64,000 bases of DNA from NCBI GenBank assembly GCA_028554755.1, contig JAPTOF010000005.1, forward strand, positions 13,552,001 through 13,616,000, written 5' to 3'. This stretch comes from Cordia subcordata (Eukaryota > Streptophyta > Magnoliopsida > Boraginales > Cordiaceae). Positions 35,886 through 47,261 of the stretch are shown here, piece by piece. Position numbers and translations under genes: made by a program. The notes beneath the pieces are model-generated. The model saw only the letters and a program-made list of their open reading frames with translations. It had not been told where the DNA came from and did not search any database. Within the stretch, counting starts at the first letter, position 1; every line of letters begins with the position of its first letter.

Positions 35886-36115
35886 GGGCCTGTTTGGATT
35901 GGCTTTCCCTCCCCCTCAAAAAAGTATTTTTTTTCCTTAAAAAAATTACATTAAATTTGCAATAATTAGTTGATTTGGCTTTTAGAAAAATTAACACTCT
36001 GAAAAAAGCTCAAATATATTATTTTTTAGAAATCAAAACTTTGAACTTCTAAAAAAAATTATTTTTCAAAAGTTATTAAAAAACCACTTAAAAAAAAACT
36101 AATCCAAATAGGCCC
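35886..36115. mobile_element. Tourist-like MITE with TTA target duplication
   Basis: The termini GGGCCTGTTTGGATTGGCTT and AACTAATCCAAATAGGCCC are inverted repeats. TTA lies at 35883-35885 and again at 36116-36118. The 230-bp size, lack of coding and 3-bp TTA duplication place it with PIF/Harbinger-derived Tourist MITEs. Confidence 0.8.
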
Positions 36116-36429
36116 TTACTCTGTTAAAGTATGCATAAAAATGGAGAATATTTTCTTTTTATGAATTTGAGACATTAATGTCGTGATTAATATATGTTTT
36201 CCCCCTACTAGCTATGTTTGGCGAGTAGTGTCCATCAGTAAGTTTTAGCAGGATAACAAAAAAAAAAAAAAAAAAAGTAAAAGTAACAAAAATAAAAAAT
36301 AAAATTTAGAATTTAAATAATATATTTTTAATAATAAAATACAATTTCCAAGTATCATAACAAATATCGAAAAATCTTTTTTAATATGACAATTAAATAG
36401 CAAAAAGTATTGTGTTTTCCAAGAAAATA

Positions 36430-36670
36430 TTTTTCCTGAGCAAATTATTCTCCGGCGAACTAACGGAGCAGCCTTAAAACAGAGTAAGCCAGCAGCTTAA
36501 ACCCGGCGACTAGAGAGACACCGACGTCCTAACACTAAATCCATAAACGACGCCCTACTGCAGATACTGAGGTTGTCTCCCCGCTAATTACGTGCACGTT
36601 AAGCTAAGTGGTGCAACTATCAAGCTAATCCTCTGCCATCCGCCACCGCCTACGGCGTCGCTTCTTCAGG
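36430..36670 (+). promoter_or_regulatory. Possible 5-prime UTR exon/promoter of OBGM
   Basis: A short GC-richer patch (CCACCGCCTACGGCGTCGC) amid AT-rich DNA ends in a donor-like CTTCAGG/GTATGG at about 36670. It lies 1.7 kb upstream of the OBGM coding start on the same strand and could be a non-coding first exon. There is no direct evidence of transcription. Confidence 0.3.
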
Positions 36671-37043
36671 GTATGGCACAGTACTTGCCTCCTTTATGTA
36701 TATACAAGTGTGTAAACGCATCCGTATTCACATATGTACAGGGCTTTTGTCACTAATCAGCCTCTTAGCTGCACTGCACACAGGAGTAGTCGAGCTGTTC
36801 GACGAAATGCTTCTGAGAAATATGGCCACGAAACCTCAATTATATATAAATCAGATAGCATAACTTGGGCCATAGTCTAATAAATTGTATAGTTGAACCA
36901 CCTACATAATTTCTCTCTGATTGTTCGTTGTACTTCATCATATAAAATTTTGGCAAATAGCTTTTCTTGGTCGAGGAGGCGTCTCGTCTGGTGTTAATTA
37001 AGCAATGGCGATGGAGAATTCGCTGCAACTGTGCAATAATTTA

Positions 37044-37469
37044 CTATCTAATGGTCTGGAGAACCAACTTTTGGATAACGATCTTGGTTGATGTCCAATT
37101 CTTTAATTTGTACATCTTAGTTTTGGTAAAACTCCTGAAGCCTAAAAGGCTGATGCAACTTCCTATTTCAGTATAACTATTTTCATGCAGAACTTCTTGT
37201 GAGTGTGAGATAATTTCTGATATTTTTGAGGTGTCCACTTTTGACTCCAATGTGAAGCAATCTGCCTTTTCTTTGAAGATTGCAAGTCCAAACTCTTTTT
37301 GTGCTGGAATATATCTACAATTCCTTTCATCTATCCCCCCTTTGGCAAGCTTAGTTATTCGAGAAAATGGATAAACCTCTGGCTTAAGGACTGCATGATG
37401 CGTGAATTTTGCTCCAAGTGGAGGAACCGTATCTAAAAAGTCCCTCAAACCTGTGTTTTCATTTAGCAA
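37044..37469 (-). other. Unidentified 141-residue open frame
   Basis: An uninterrupted minus-strand frame with protein-like composition (contains TVPPLGAKFTHHAVLKPEVY and CRYIPAQKEFGLAIF). I do not recognise a domain, and no splice partners are evident. It overlaps the presumed 5-prime intron or promoter of OBGM and abuts an LTR-element remnant, so it may be transposon-derived or a captured gene fragment. Confidence 0.3.
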
Positions 37470-37539
37470 AACTGGACTCTACTCAGTCACATTTTTATGT
37501 CTTCTCCTCAAGGCCATCCTTGGGTATTTGTGCCTCTTT

Positions 37540-38060
37540 ACATTAGATAATTGTTCTCCATTGACAAATCATGACCATTTAAGACTTTGGGACTCTCCAC
37601 CAGATGCCAATTGGTTTCTTGAATGAAATCGTTTGTTCTTTATCATGCTATTGTAGCGAACAATTCGCCATCATAAGTGGTGAACATGGAAGGTCAACAC
37701 AATTTGTCTACTAGTTGAGATTCAGTTTTTGCAATGAGCAGTGCCATGATAAATACGTCACATCTTTGAGTGGGGAAATGGAGTAGGGGAATTACATGTG
37801 GTATCATAGCTTGGTTCAATTTAGTCCATACATGTCCAAATCCTTATCCATGTTAAACCAATCTTTTTTGGTGCTGCAAATCTTTTGTTGTTTGCTTTCC
37901 GCCATTAGAGGGGGAGTGTTAGAAAGTACAATTACTGATCACATTGATAAATCCTGAGTTCCAATACCACTATAAAGATCTTGGACTACTAACCTAATGC
38001 AAATTAGTTTTTGGATGGAACTCCATGTTCTTTATCAGTCTCCATTTATGTTTCTTTTCT
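37540..38060 (+). mobile_element. Small LTR-element (copia/TRIM-like) remnant
   Basis: Two related segments (about 37560-37650 and 37930-38040) share ATTGA(C/T)AAATC, TTGG(G/-)ACT, ATGC(C/A)AATT(G/A)G and TTCTTTATCA, as diverged LTRs would. Between them is TGGTATCATAGC (about 37799), resembling the tRNA-Met primer-binding site. A polypurine tract AGAGGGGGAG (about 37908) sits immediately before TGTTAGAAAG, an LTR-like start. The internal region is only about 100 bp, so this is a TRIM or heavily deleted copia element close to the OBGM 5-prime end. Confidence 0.5.
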
Positions 38061-38277
38061 TCACTGCAACGATCAGTTTCATGTTGGATTTTGTATGGTT
38101 CTTTTCCTTTTCTGTCTTCTCTTTATACACATTGTTTACGCTACTTTGTTTTTTGTGTCAAAGTGCCAGCAAGTTGTTCATTTGAGTTGACTATCGGCTT
38201 TCTCTATTTTGGAGGTTAATTAGGCCAATTAATTCAGATATACAGGATGGATGTCACTTCCTTTGTATTGCAGGAAT

Positions 38278-38298
38278 GAACGTGGAGAGTGATTGACT
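38278..38298 (+). promoter_or_regulatory. Short uORF before OBGM
   Basis: An ATG followed after five further codons by TGA lies between an acceptor-like TTGCAG (ending at about 38274) and the OBGM start at 38373. If this segment is in the mature leader, the uORF could lower translation of the main frame. Confidence 0.35.
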
Positions 38299-38372
38299 TG
38301 GCTACTTCCAGAAAGTCTCTCGGCATCTCCACCTGGTTCTGAAAAAAATTGAGGATTCAAAAGTAATCCAAG

Positions 38373-40663
38373 ATGTGGTCACTGTGTGGAAAGCACCTCT
38401 CAATTATAAAGACTATGGAGAAATTTTCAAGATCAACATGGTTTTTCCAAAGTCATTCTTTATCTAATATTCCCCACAGGAAAAGAAAACTTGCCCCACT
38501 ACAGGTTCTCTACTTTCTTCTAATTTATTCCTCTTCCTGTGAATAGGCATGTATAACCAGTGTCAGATATCTTTTCTTACTTTGATGTCTGTTTTATGTC
38601 TTTGCTGCAGGAACGTAGAATGATAGATCGGTTTAGGCTATGGGCTAAAGGAGGTGATGGGGGCAGTGGTTGTGTGAGTTTCCGTCGAAGCAGACATGAT
38701 CGTCGTGGCAGACCTGATGGTTGGTTTTTCATATACTATAACAAACTTGGAAGCCATAGTATTGTTTTTGACTATCTTTATTAAGATATTTGGTTCATGA
38801 ATACTTTCCTAGAATCCACATTAGTCCATTGATTTTAATTGCCTTTATTCGTTTGAATTTTAATTTGAAAAAGCTCCAAATTAGTTTGAAAAATCTAGTA
38901 TAATCTAATTATTATGGCCATGATGTTTCAAATGCTGATGGGAGGTGAAGTAATCTTTTCCCTTCTCTGTGTGGTTGTGTGAGTGCTCCTGTGTCTTATG
39001 TAATGCATGCAAATAATGCAGGTGGAAATGGTGGAAGAGGGGGTGACGTGGTGCTGGAATGTTCTGCTGCAGTTTGGGACTTCAGTAGCCTGCAGCATCA
39101 TGTTGTATGCACCATTCTCTTGTTGGCTGCACTATCATTCTTTTACTCCCAGCCCTCTTATATTTGTTTCCTTTGTATGTCTTTGTTTATGATTCCATTC
39201 TTATATGTATAGCTTGTTGTGATTATTGCTTGTCATCTTTCAGAATGCAAAGAGAGGAGGACATGGTGCTTCCAAAAACATGACAGGAAGCCGAGGAGCT
39301 GACAAGGTTGCAATTTATGGTTTTCAGTTATCCTTTTGGTTTCACAACATACCTTATAGCTGTTTGATCAAATAACTGTCTTGTATTACTCAATAATTTT
39401 CTTGTCTATTAGGTTGTCCAAGTACCTGTAGGTACTGTAATTCATCTTATAGAGGGTGAAATTCCTTCTGCAATTGAAAGGAGCTCTTCTACAGTATTGG
39501 ATCCCTGGGACACTCCTGGTTCACTTGATTCCACTCCTCATGAACTTTCTCAAAAATCTCCTCCCATTTACAGGAATGGATCAGAAAAGACAGTTGAAGC
39601 CAATGGTTGCTGTGAATCAATTGATAGAGAATCTAGAAATGCCCTTGCCCCTCCTCAGGGGAAGGATCAGAACAGCAAGCTGAGTAATCTAGATGTGCAT
39701 GTACGAAGGCCAAAACAACCTCCTAGACATTTACATCATAGTTATAGCTCTGAACTTAAGGAAGAAACTTCTGACAGAAGTCAGGAGGAAGATGGTGGTG
39801 GTGAGTGGGAAGACTTTGATAGTGACGATGTTATGTCTGGACAATTGAGTGAAGAAGAATTGCATGTGACAGAACAAATTCAACATAATATTGCGGAGTT
39901 GACAGAGCCAGGGCAGCGGTTAACTATTGCTCAAGGTGGGGAGGGTGGCTTGGGCAATGTTTGTTATGCAAAAACTTCTAAAAGGATGCAGAAAAATACT
40001 GACGTTGATGACGAAGGATCTGATGAAGATGATGCATTATGTCGCGTGGGTGCGCCTGGCTCTGAGGCTGTGCTGGTGTTAGAATTGAAGAGTTTAGCAG
40101 ATGTGGGGCTTGTTGGGATGCCAAGTGCTGGTAAAAGCACTCTTCTTGGTGCTCTGTCAAGGGCTAAACCTACAGTTGGTCACTATGCCTTCACAACTTT
40201 AAGGCCCAACTTGGGAAATTTAAATTATTATGATTTTTCTGTTACAGTTGCCGACATTCCAGGCCTTATAAGGGGAGCTCATGAAAATCGTGGACTTGGA
40301 CATGCTTTCCTACGGCACATAGAGCGAACAAAGGTTCTGGCTTATGTGGTAGACTTGGCTGCAGCATTAGATGGTAGGAAAGGAATACCACCATGGGAAC
40401 AATTGAAAGATTTGATGTTGGAGCTTGAATTTTATCGGGAAGGTTTATCTGATCGACCATGCTTGGTTGTCGCAAATAAAATTGATGAAGCAGGGGCTGA
40501 GGATGTCTACGAGGAATTGAAACAAAGGGTGCAAGGGGTTCCTATTTTCCCAGTTTGTGCTGTCCTGGAGGAAGGGGTACCAGAGCTAAAAACTGGTCTT
40601 AGGATGCTTGTCAGTGGAGAAGAATCATATAAACTAAAATTGGAAGCTATTAGGCTTGAGTAG
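38373..40663 (+). CDS. OBGM: Mitochondrial-type Obg GTPase (OBGM)
   Basis: Five exons, 38373-38504, 38611-38719, 39022-39104, 39244-39306 and 39413-40663, are in consistent phase and give 545 residues. The ATG at 38373 is preceded in frame by TAA. The N-terminus (MWSLCGKHLSIIKTMEKFSR) is basic and Ser-rich, like a mitochondrial presequence. The Obg fold begins RFRLWAKGGDGGSGC and continues GGNGGRGGDVVLEC and VPVGTVIHLIEGE. An acidic insertion of about 145 residues (roughly 147-290) follows, and the fold resumes EPGQRLTIAQGGEGGLGN. G motifs: GMPSAGKST at about 364, DIPGLIRGAHENRGLGH at about 410 and NKID at about 484. Obg GTPases act in large ribosomal subunit assembly. The insertion matches what I recall of plant OBGM proteins, as opposed to chloroplast ObgC. 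Confidence 0.92.
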
Positions 40664-41979
40664 CTGTTTGTGAATCTTTATATGATACCAGGAGACTGCT
40701 TTGTCAACTCTCAACTCTCAGAAAAGAAGTCCTTCAGCATCAGCTTCGTTTGAAGGTTAGCATCACATGTTAGATGGCAGGTTACCTGATCCATTCTGAT
40801 TATACGAGGTTTCTGCTGTCGGCACCTGTGCAATTATGCAATGCACACAGGAAATTACACTTCAGGAGCCCTTTAGAAGATGTTTTGGATTTTGATATTA
40901 GGAAACTAAAGTATGCTAACTTTTAGCCACAGGGAAGAAGAGCAGCATGCTTCTCGCAAATGAAGGCCATGAGCCCGTAATCAAAAGCCAGGTTGGTTTA
41001 TTTATTAATTATTCGTCATACAAAATTTCATCATACAAGTCTCTGTACATACCAAGTGTTTATGCCATAATTTTTGCGCCACTTTGTACGTCTTATCTTA
41101 ATCATCTGTCTTTAATGTTTTCCTGGGCGGCGAATTTCTTGAAAGTGATAGTCTCAGATACTTATGGCAACCTTTTCTGGCATTATGGAGTATGTACCAT
41201 TTTTCGAGCTCATTTACCAATAATGATCAGCGTGAGTTCTTCACACTATCAATTGGTAACTTGGAGATTAATGTTTTGTTTTGTTTTCCATTTCTTTTGG
41301 TCGCTTTTGCAGTGGTTATGGTATACGTTGGACGGCTATTTATCTATGGAACTTTCTAGATGTCTTGCAGGAACGAGGGAACAAAGATCGAATAAACTTA
41401 AATGATAAGTCATAAGCAAAAAAAAATTCACTCAAGATTCTTTTTTAATGCTTGCATGTTTTTCCTTTGCGTGGTGTGCAGTTTCTTCTAAATTTATATC
41501 TGCAGAATATGTAAATTTAAGCTTGATTTTGTATTCAAGTTCGAAGTGTAGGAGAACACTTGGTAACGTATTGGTCGATTGCTGCATCAGTTAAAACTCC
41601 ACGCGAACTTTCAAATCTGGTTAAATAGTCAGGAAGTTGATGCATTTCAAGAAAAGGAGAAGATAATAAGTTAATATATAGAAACTTATGCTAATAATCA
41701 AGTTTCTGCATCCTTTTAACGTTTAAAGGTAGTTAAGAGTATCTGTAGCTCAGGCAGTAGGGGTGTACATTGAGGGTCTGGGCGGTTTTTCTCTTAATCT
41801 TTTAATCAAATCGGTTCGAGCTAGCTATGTAAGATATTTATGCTCTAGAAAAATTTTTCTTAATCCCAAAAATACTTATACACATGATAATCCAATATAA
41901 AAGAGATACTAAACAACAAATCATGAAAATACTAACAAATCCACACAATCTAATGTACAAAAGACACTAGAACTTGATA
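40664..41979. other. OBGM 3-prime region and spacer
   Basis: Likely 3-prime UTR followed by intergenic DNA up to the MULE insertion. The open frame at 40947-41405 has no recognisable homology and is probably chance. Confidence 0.45.
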
Positions 41980-41988
41980 TTAGTTATA
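41980..41988. repeat. MULE target-site duplication, left
   Basis: TTAGTTATA immediately precedes the element and is repeated exactly at 47363-47371. A 9-bp duplication is the hallmark of Mutator-superfamily insertion. Confidence 0.93.
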
Positions 41989-42090
41989 GAGTAAATGACA
42001 TATTATTTCCCTGTAGTCTGGCATAAATACGCAATACCTCCTTAAAGTTTCAAAATTATGTGATTACCCCTTTGAACTTTTTAAACTTGT
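41989..42090 (+). repeat. MULE left terminal inverted repeat
   Basis: Begins GAGTAAATGACATATTATTT and contains CCCTGTAGTCTGGCATAAAT and TTGAACTTTTTAAACTTGT. It pairs with 47262-47362 in inverse orientation, with scattered substitutions. Confidence 0.9.
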
Positions 42091-42500
42091 GCAGATTATC
42101 ACCTCGCTGTCTATTTTTGGTTAGTTTTGACGGAAGTTAGAGTATATGCATGTGTGTTGTGATTTTTCTTGCATAATATATCTAAAAACTAAATATCTCG
42201 GACCAATTAATCCCTCACACTCTTTATAAAAACACAACTCATTCACACCATGAAGAATTAACAAAGCAACGAAAAAAAATCTTGAAACTACAGAAGAGGC
42301 CAATTTACAAAAGTTTGCTTGCAATTTTTTTTGTCATCTTCAGCTACTACATTCCCAAGGTAAAACTCAAGCTATTCAACTTTTTTATTTTCATGATTTT
42401 GTCTCTTTTGAGCTATTGCATTGTTGAAAATAGGAAGATATTATCTTGGCCTTTTGCTTCCAATTTTTTTTTTTCACATTTTTCATTTAATATTTGCAAG

Positions 42501-42934
42501 ATGTCATCTTTGTCAATGAACCAGGCAGCGGGACGTAGGATGTACAGCCAAAAAACAAATGAACCAGATATTGATTTGAAATATATAAACAAGAGGTGCC
42601 ATAAATGCAGAAACTTGTGTGAGATTCTTATTGTTGTTGGTGAAGATAGGGAGCAAAAGGCTGTTTGTACTAAAAATGTAAGAATAAGCAACACAATTTC
42701 TTTAGATGGTGTTACCCGAAGCAAGTCACTTTGGTTGATAAAGGTGTTTGTGTTTATTGTACTCGAAATGCTATAATGGATGATGAAGATGAGTCTCTTA
42801 GCGATGAAGAAAAGGCCACTTTTCCTGCAAACAAGACAAGTGAGTTGAAGGAGACATTGAAGAAATTGTATAAAGTCGGCCGCCTTTGTTGTGTTTTGGT
42901 TGCTGTATTGATTCTTCTTTTAATTTTCAAGTAG
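42501..42934 (+). pseudogene. GRF-zinc-finger-like ORF with C-terminal membrane helix, inside the MULE
   Basis: Frame 1 from ATG 42501 reads MSSLSMNQAAGRRMYS, then RCHKCRNLCEILIVV. A second frame (+1 nt), from about 42685, reads CKNKQHNFFRWCYPKQVTLV. It continues through an acidic stretch, a predicted helix ELKETLKKLYKVGR and a hydrophobic end CCVLVAVLILLLIF. The sequence C...C...HNFFRW followed by a coiled segment and terminal membrane helix is the layout of small GRF-type zinc-finger proteins common in plant genomes. The two halves lie in different frames, so there is either a frameshift or an unrecognised intron. The ORF runs convergently to the transposase. A GRF identity is my inference from spacing; the first Cys pair is CxxC rather than the usual CxC. 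Confidence 0.5.
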
Positions 42935-43478
42935 TTTGGAATGGTAGTTTAGATTGGTTTTTAGTTTTCAAGTAGTTTGCATTGGTAGTTTGGAATGGCA
43001 ATTTGGAATGATAGTTTGTAATGTTTTTGTTGTAATGTTGCGGAGTTTCGTTGCTCCAATGCTATATTAGATGTCTTTTTCATGTTACATGAAGTGTTTA
43101 TATGTCTTTTTCATTTGTTGTATTTGTATGGTTTAAAACTTAAGATGCTTATTTAAGATTCTTAATGTTATATGCGCAAAACAACTTGTTCATGATACTT
43201 GGAAAGTAATACCTGGAAAGTAACGAATTCAACATTCATGAACAAAATATGCATGTAACTCAACTTAAATGAACTCAACTTTCATTACATTCACTACTAC
43301 ACCATTCATAATATGTCCAAAATATTGAATTCACACCAATCATCACATTTCCATAATCAACACGTCCAAATGACAAATTGTCCAAAAAAGTTTAGTTCAT
43401 TGATCAACTAAAAAAAACCACCAACATCTCATAAAAACAACCATCAGCAATGCCAAAAAAACAACCATTAGCAATGGC

Positions 43479-46409
43479 TCAAGGTTTCCAAGCTCTTTTT
43501 CTTTTCTTAATGTTGGAAACCACTTTAGTTTCTGTCATCCTTCTTCTCCTAGGCACTTCACCTTGAGCATTTGTACCAACAGTAGATAGGGTAGCAACGT
43601 TTTGTGGACCTCTAATAGCATTTCTTTCATTTCCTACACTTATCTGAACAATATTTGGATGGCTTGCAACATGCGTATCACTTGTGCCTCTTCTCCTGAT
43701 CTCGCATTTTCTTCTTGGACTATAACCTACCATAGATTCTTGAGTGGCTAGAGTATTTCGGTCCTATTTTTAACCCCAAAAAAAAAACAAAAATAAAGCC
43801 ATCCAAGTCATTCCTCACTTAAACAAAAACAAAAGCCACAACTTTTACATCTATTAAAATTTAAGTTAGAGTTTACATTGCTTGTCAATGTTGATACAGG
43901 TGGAACTTCTTCAACTCGTGCATTAGGATTGCTCAAATCCTGTAAACAAAAACAAAATGAATACATGTTAGATTAGAAAGCAAACTTTTTTGAATAAGCA
44001 AACACCTTTAGCAATTGAATAAGCAAACACCTTTAACAATGGAGAATCTTTTTGGAATTGGTTCCGACATGAACTCTTGTTATGCCCCTTTTGTAAACAT
44101 TTCTAGCATGTCATTATCAACCCCTTTTAGTGGAGACAGGTGCTTTTTCATGCTCAGTTTTGTTTCTTGACTTTTTTGGCCTTCCAGTCCTTTTTCTCAC
44201 TATAGGTGGCTGCAAAAGCTTAATTCCAGTCTCAACATAGTTATTAGGGCCAGGTATTGGATGAATAATAAACTTGTAGATATTCAAATACACCTCTTTT
44301 GTGTAGCATACATCTATAAAATCAACTATGTTTTTCCCATATTTTTGTATACAAGTTAGTGCATGGGTGCAAGGGTATCCAGTCAATTGATACATGCCAC
44401 AAGTACAAGTTCTTGTGTTCAAGTTTACTGCATGTTTTATAAAATTTTGCACAACTTCATACTCTTCTTGTCCAGAAAAATTGGACCACCAACCTTTTGA
44501 ATGCTCTTTAAGTTCATTGATTTTTTTCATGATGCTCGGGCAAGTCCTTCATATTTTTCCATTGCCTCTCTTTTTAGCACCATTCAGTTCATTAATTTCT
44601 CCTGAATTCCCTCAAACATAGAGACAATTGGCTTATCTCTTGCTTCAATGATGTAGTTATTAAAAGATTCACAAATATTGTTCACCAACATGTCACATTT
44701 CGAATGAGTTGGAAAATATGATTGAGTCCATTGCTCCGGTGAAATCTTTTTCAACCATTCATAAGCAGTCTCCTTTGAACCAACCTTGGCATCAGCCTTT
44801 TCAATCATTTTCATGCATCTATCGAATTCTCTAACATTTGTTGTACATGCAGCCTTCCAGAATAACTTTTTTAGCTTTAAACCCCCAAATTTTTGTTTAA
44901 AATTTTGGTGCATATGCTTGACACAAAATCTATGATGAGCATTTGGGTATTCATATCTAAAAATTTCACACAATCCCTTCTGCCGATCAGATATGTAGCT
45001 TCAACCTTTTTCATTAGGCAACCCTATAAGATGGTGTAGTTCTCTCAAGAACCAAGACCATGAATCCTTGTTTTCTATTGGAACAACAGCCAAGGCAATG
45101 GGAAACATGTTGTCGTTTCCATTGCTTCCAATAGCAGCCAACAATTGTCCTCCAAATTCAATTTTCAAAAAACAACCATCTAGCCCAATGATGGCCCTAC
45201 AACCAGCCAAGAACCCATCTTTCACTGCAGTAAGACAAAAGAACATTTTTTCAAAGATAGATTGAGGAAGACTTCTATTAGCTGCCAATAACAATGTGCT
45301 TCCTGGATTATGCAACCTAATTGTTGCACAATAATCCCATAACTTAGAGTATTGGTCTTTACAACCACCATCAATCAATTTCAAAGCTACCTTTCTTGCT
45401 CTCATTGCCTTGTATCTACTTACATCCACATTGATCTTACTTGAAATCTTCTTCACCACATCAATTGTTGACACATTCTGGTTCTCATTAAAACTATTTA
45501 CCAATCTTTGTCCCAAATACTTGTAATTGGCCAAAGAATTATCATGCCTAAAACCACAATTGTGATTTCTATTCAATGTCTACACCTGGAAATTTCTGCT
45601 GCCTTGTACAGGAGATGCATGCAATCTCCATGTACAATTATATGTTTTATGATGCTTACATCTAACAGTGACTCTTGAACTTTCATTTCTTATCCATTCC
45701 ATGTCTATTCCTTTTCTAATACCCCAATCTCTTAGAACTTTTCTGAACTCTTCTACTGATGTAAACATCAAACCAACTTCCATTTCAAAGTCTTTCATCT
45801 TGACCATTTCATTAAACACAGGGAATTTTTGTGAGTCATCATCAGACCCATTCAAACTTCTCAACTCTTCACTTTCAAAATCACTACACCAAGCTTCTTG
45901 ATCCTTTTCCTTCCCCTTGTCATTTTTTAGCCTCTCCAAACTCTTCATTGGATTCACTGTCTTGTAGGCCTTCTTCATTTCCACCTCTTCATTTTCATGT
46001 TCTTCCACAATGTATATGTTTGCAGATGACATATTCTCAAAAGTAGCTTGGAACCTCCTAATGCTAGCATCATCAATTATCTTAGCAAGCTCTCCATCCA
46101 AATCTAATGAAGCCTTGCATAGTAAATTGAAATGTTACTTTTCGTCCCTCCAACTTCTCTATACATTGAGTGAAAATCAAAAACAGTCAACAAATCTAAC
46201 GGAATCTTAGGGAACACTTGTTCTCTACCACCCACATAATTCAGTTTAGGATGATTGACTAAGTATCCTTCTACCTATAACACAAGATCACAACACCCCT
46301 CTTTCACTCCATCATCATGTACTAAGGAGTTTTCACCATCAGCCAAATCATTATCATCATACACCAAAAAACTATTACTGCCAAACCCCAAATTATCATC
46401 ATAAGCCAT
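43479..46409 (-). pseudogene. MuDR-type (mudrA) transposase pseudogene
   Basis: Minus-strand reading starts at ATG 46409 (MAYDDNLGFGSNSF). An N-terminal MULE domain is broken by a stop near 46278 and a frame change near 46110. The DNA-binding WRKY/GCM1-like segment (VTVRCKHHKTYNCTWRLHAS) follows. A stop at about 45582 precedes TLNRNHNCGF, and the catalytic core shows IIGLDGCFLK (first D), YISDRQKGL (second D, after a TGA in place of Trp at about 45001) and NICESFNNYI (likely E). Stops or shifts near 44590 and 44532 precede a SWIM zinc finger (TCTCGMYQLTGYPCTHAL) and an AT-hook-like RTGRPKKSRNK; the final part is at 43733-43479. In-frame stop substitutions and few large deletions suggest relatively recent inactivation. 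Confidence 0.9.
43990..44042. repeat. 25-bp tandem repeat in the MULE
   Basis: AATAAGCAAACACCTTTA(G/A)(C)A-type sequence occurs twice in succession, between the transposase SWIM region and its C-terminal piece. It probably sits in a former intron or linker. Confidence 0.6.
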
Positions 46410-47261
46410 TCTGAAAATAAGCAACAACATTAATGTTAAATTAATTATATCGATTTATTTATATACAAGAAAATCTGGAAACAAAAGACAGAGATGAAAT
46501 ATTAAGTAGTTTTAAAAAAGCAATAATAGCAAAACACATGCATACATAGACCAACTCCAGCTCAAATTTTCAACTGCATCTGCTAAATTTTCCAAAAAAA
46601 ATAAAAAATAAAATCATGAAACATAGATCAAACACATCCATGCATGGTACATATTTAAGGAAAAAAAAAACAACAAAAACAAAAACAATTTCCCCCCTAA
46701 CCAACATAAACCCATTTGTTTAATCTGCTTTAAAAACATGCCTTAATGCTGTCAGATTCTTAAAACAACAAAATAAGGGACCACAACATCAAAATCAAGA
46801 AAAAACAATTGCAAAATATAATTGCATATGTTACCTAAAAGTGTTGATCGGGACCATGCCAACACCACACACACCTCTTTGCTTGGTTGCTGTCGAACAA
46901 CAACGACGTGTGAACGACAGATCGGGACCACCATGTCGAGAAAAGTCACGACACTTGAGCTACCTTTTTCGCCAAGATCTTTCACGCCTATATGTTGCCC
47001 AGCACACCCACAGCACTTAGGGATTTGGGGTGGGTTCGAAATTAAGGATTAGGAATTTTTGGTGAGGGGCGTTCGATTTGGGGATCTGGGTTGGTTTGGG
47101 TTCAAAATTAGGGATTAGGAATTTTTGATTTGGGAATTTGGGTTATGAATCGAGTGAAGTGGTTTAGGCAACATATAGGGTGTTTTATGTAAGAGGTAAC
47201 AAAGTAATTTTGCATAAAACGTTAAAGTTTTTAATAGAAACGTTAAATATAGAAAGTCTAG

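Noticed and set aside
39978..40475. Minus-strand frames over the OBGM last exon
   Set aside because: Antisense shadows of a strongly conserved GTPase domain.
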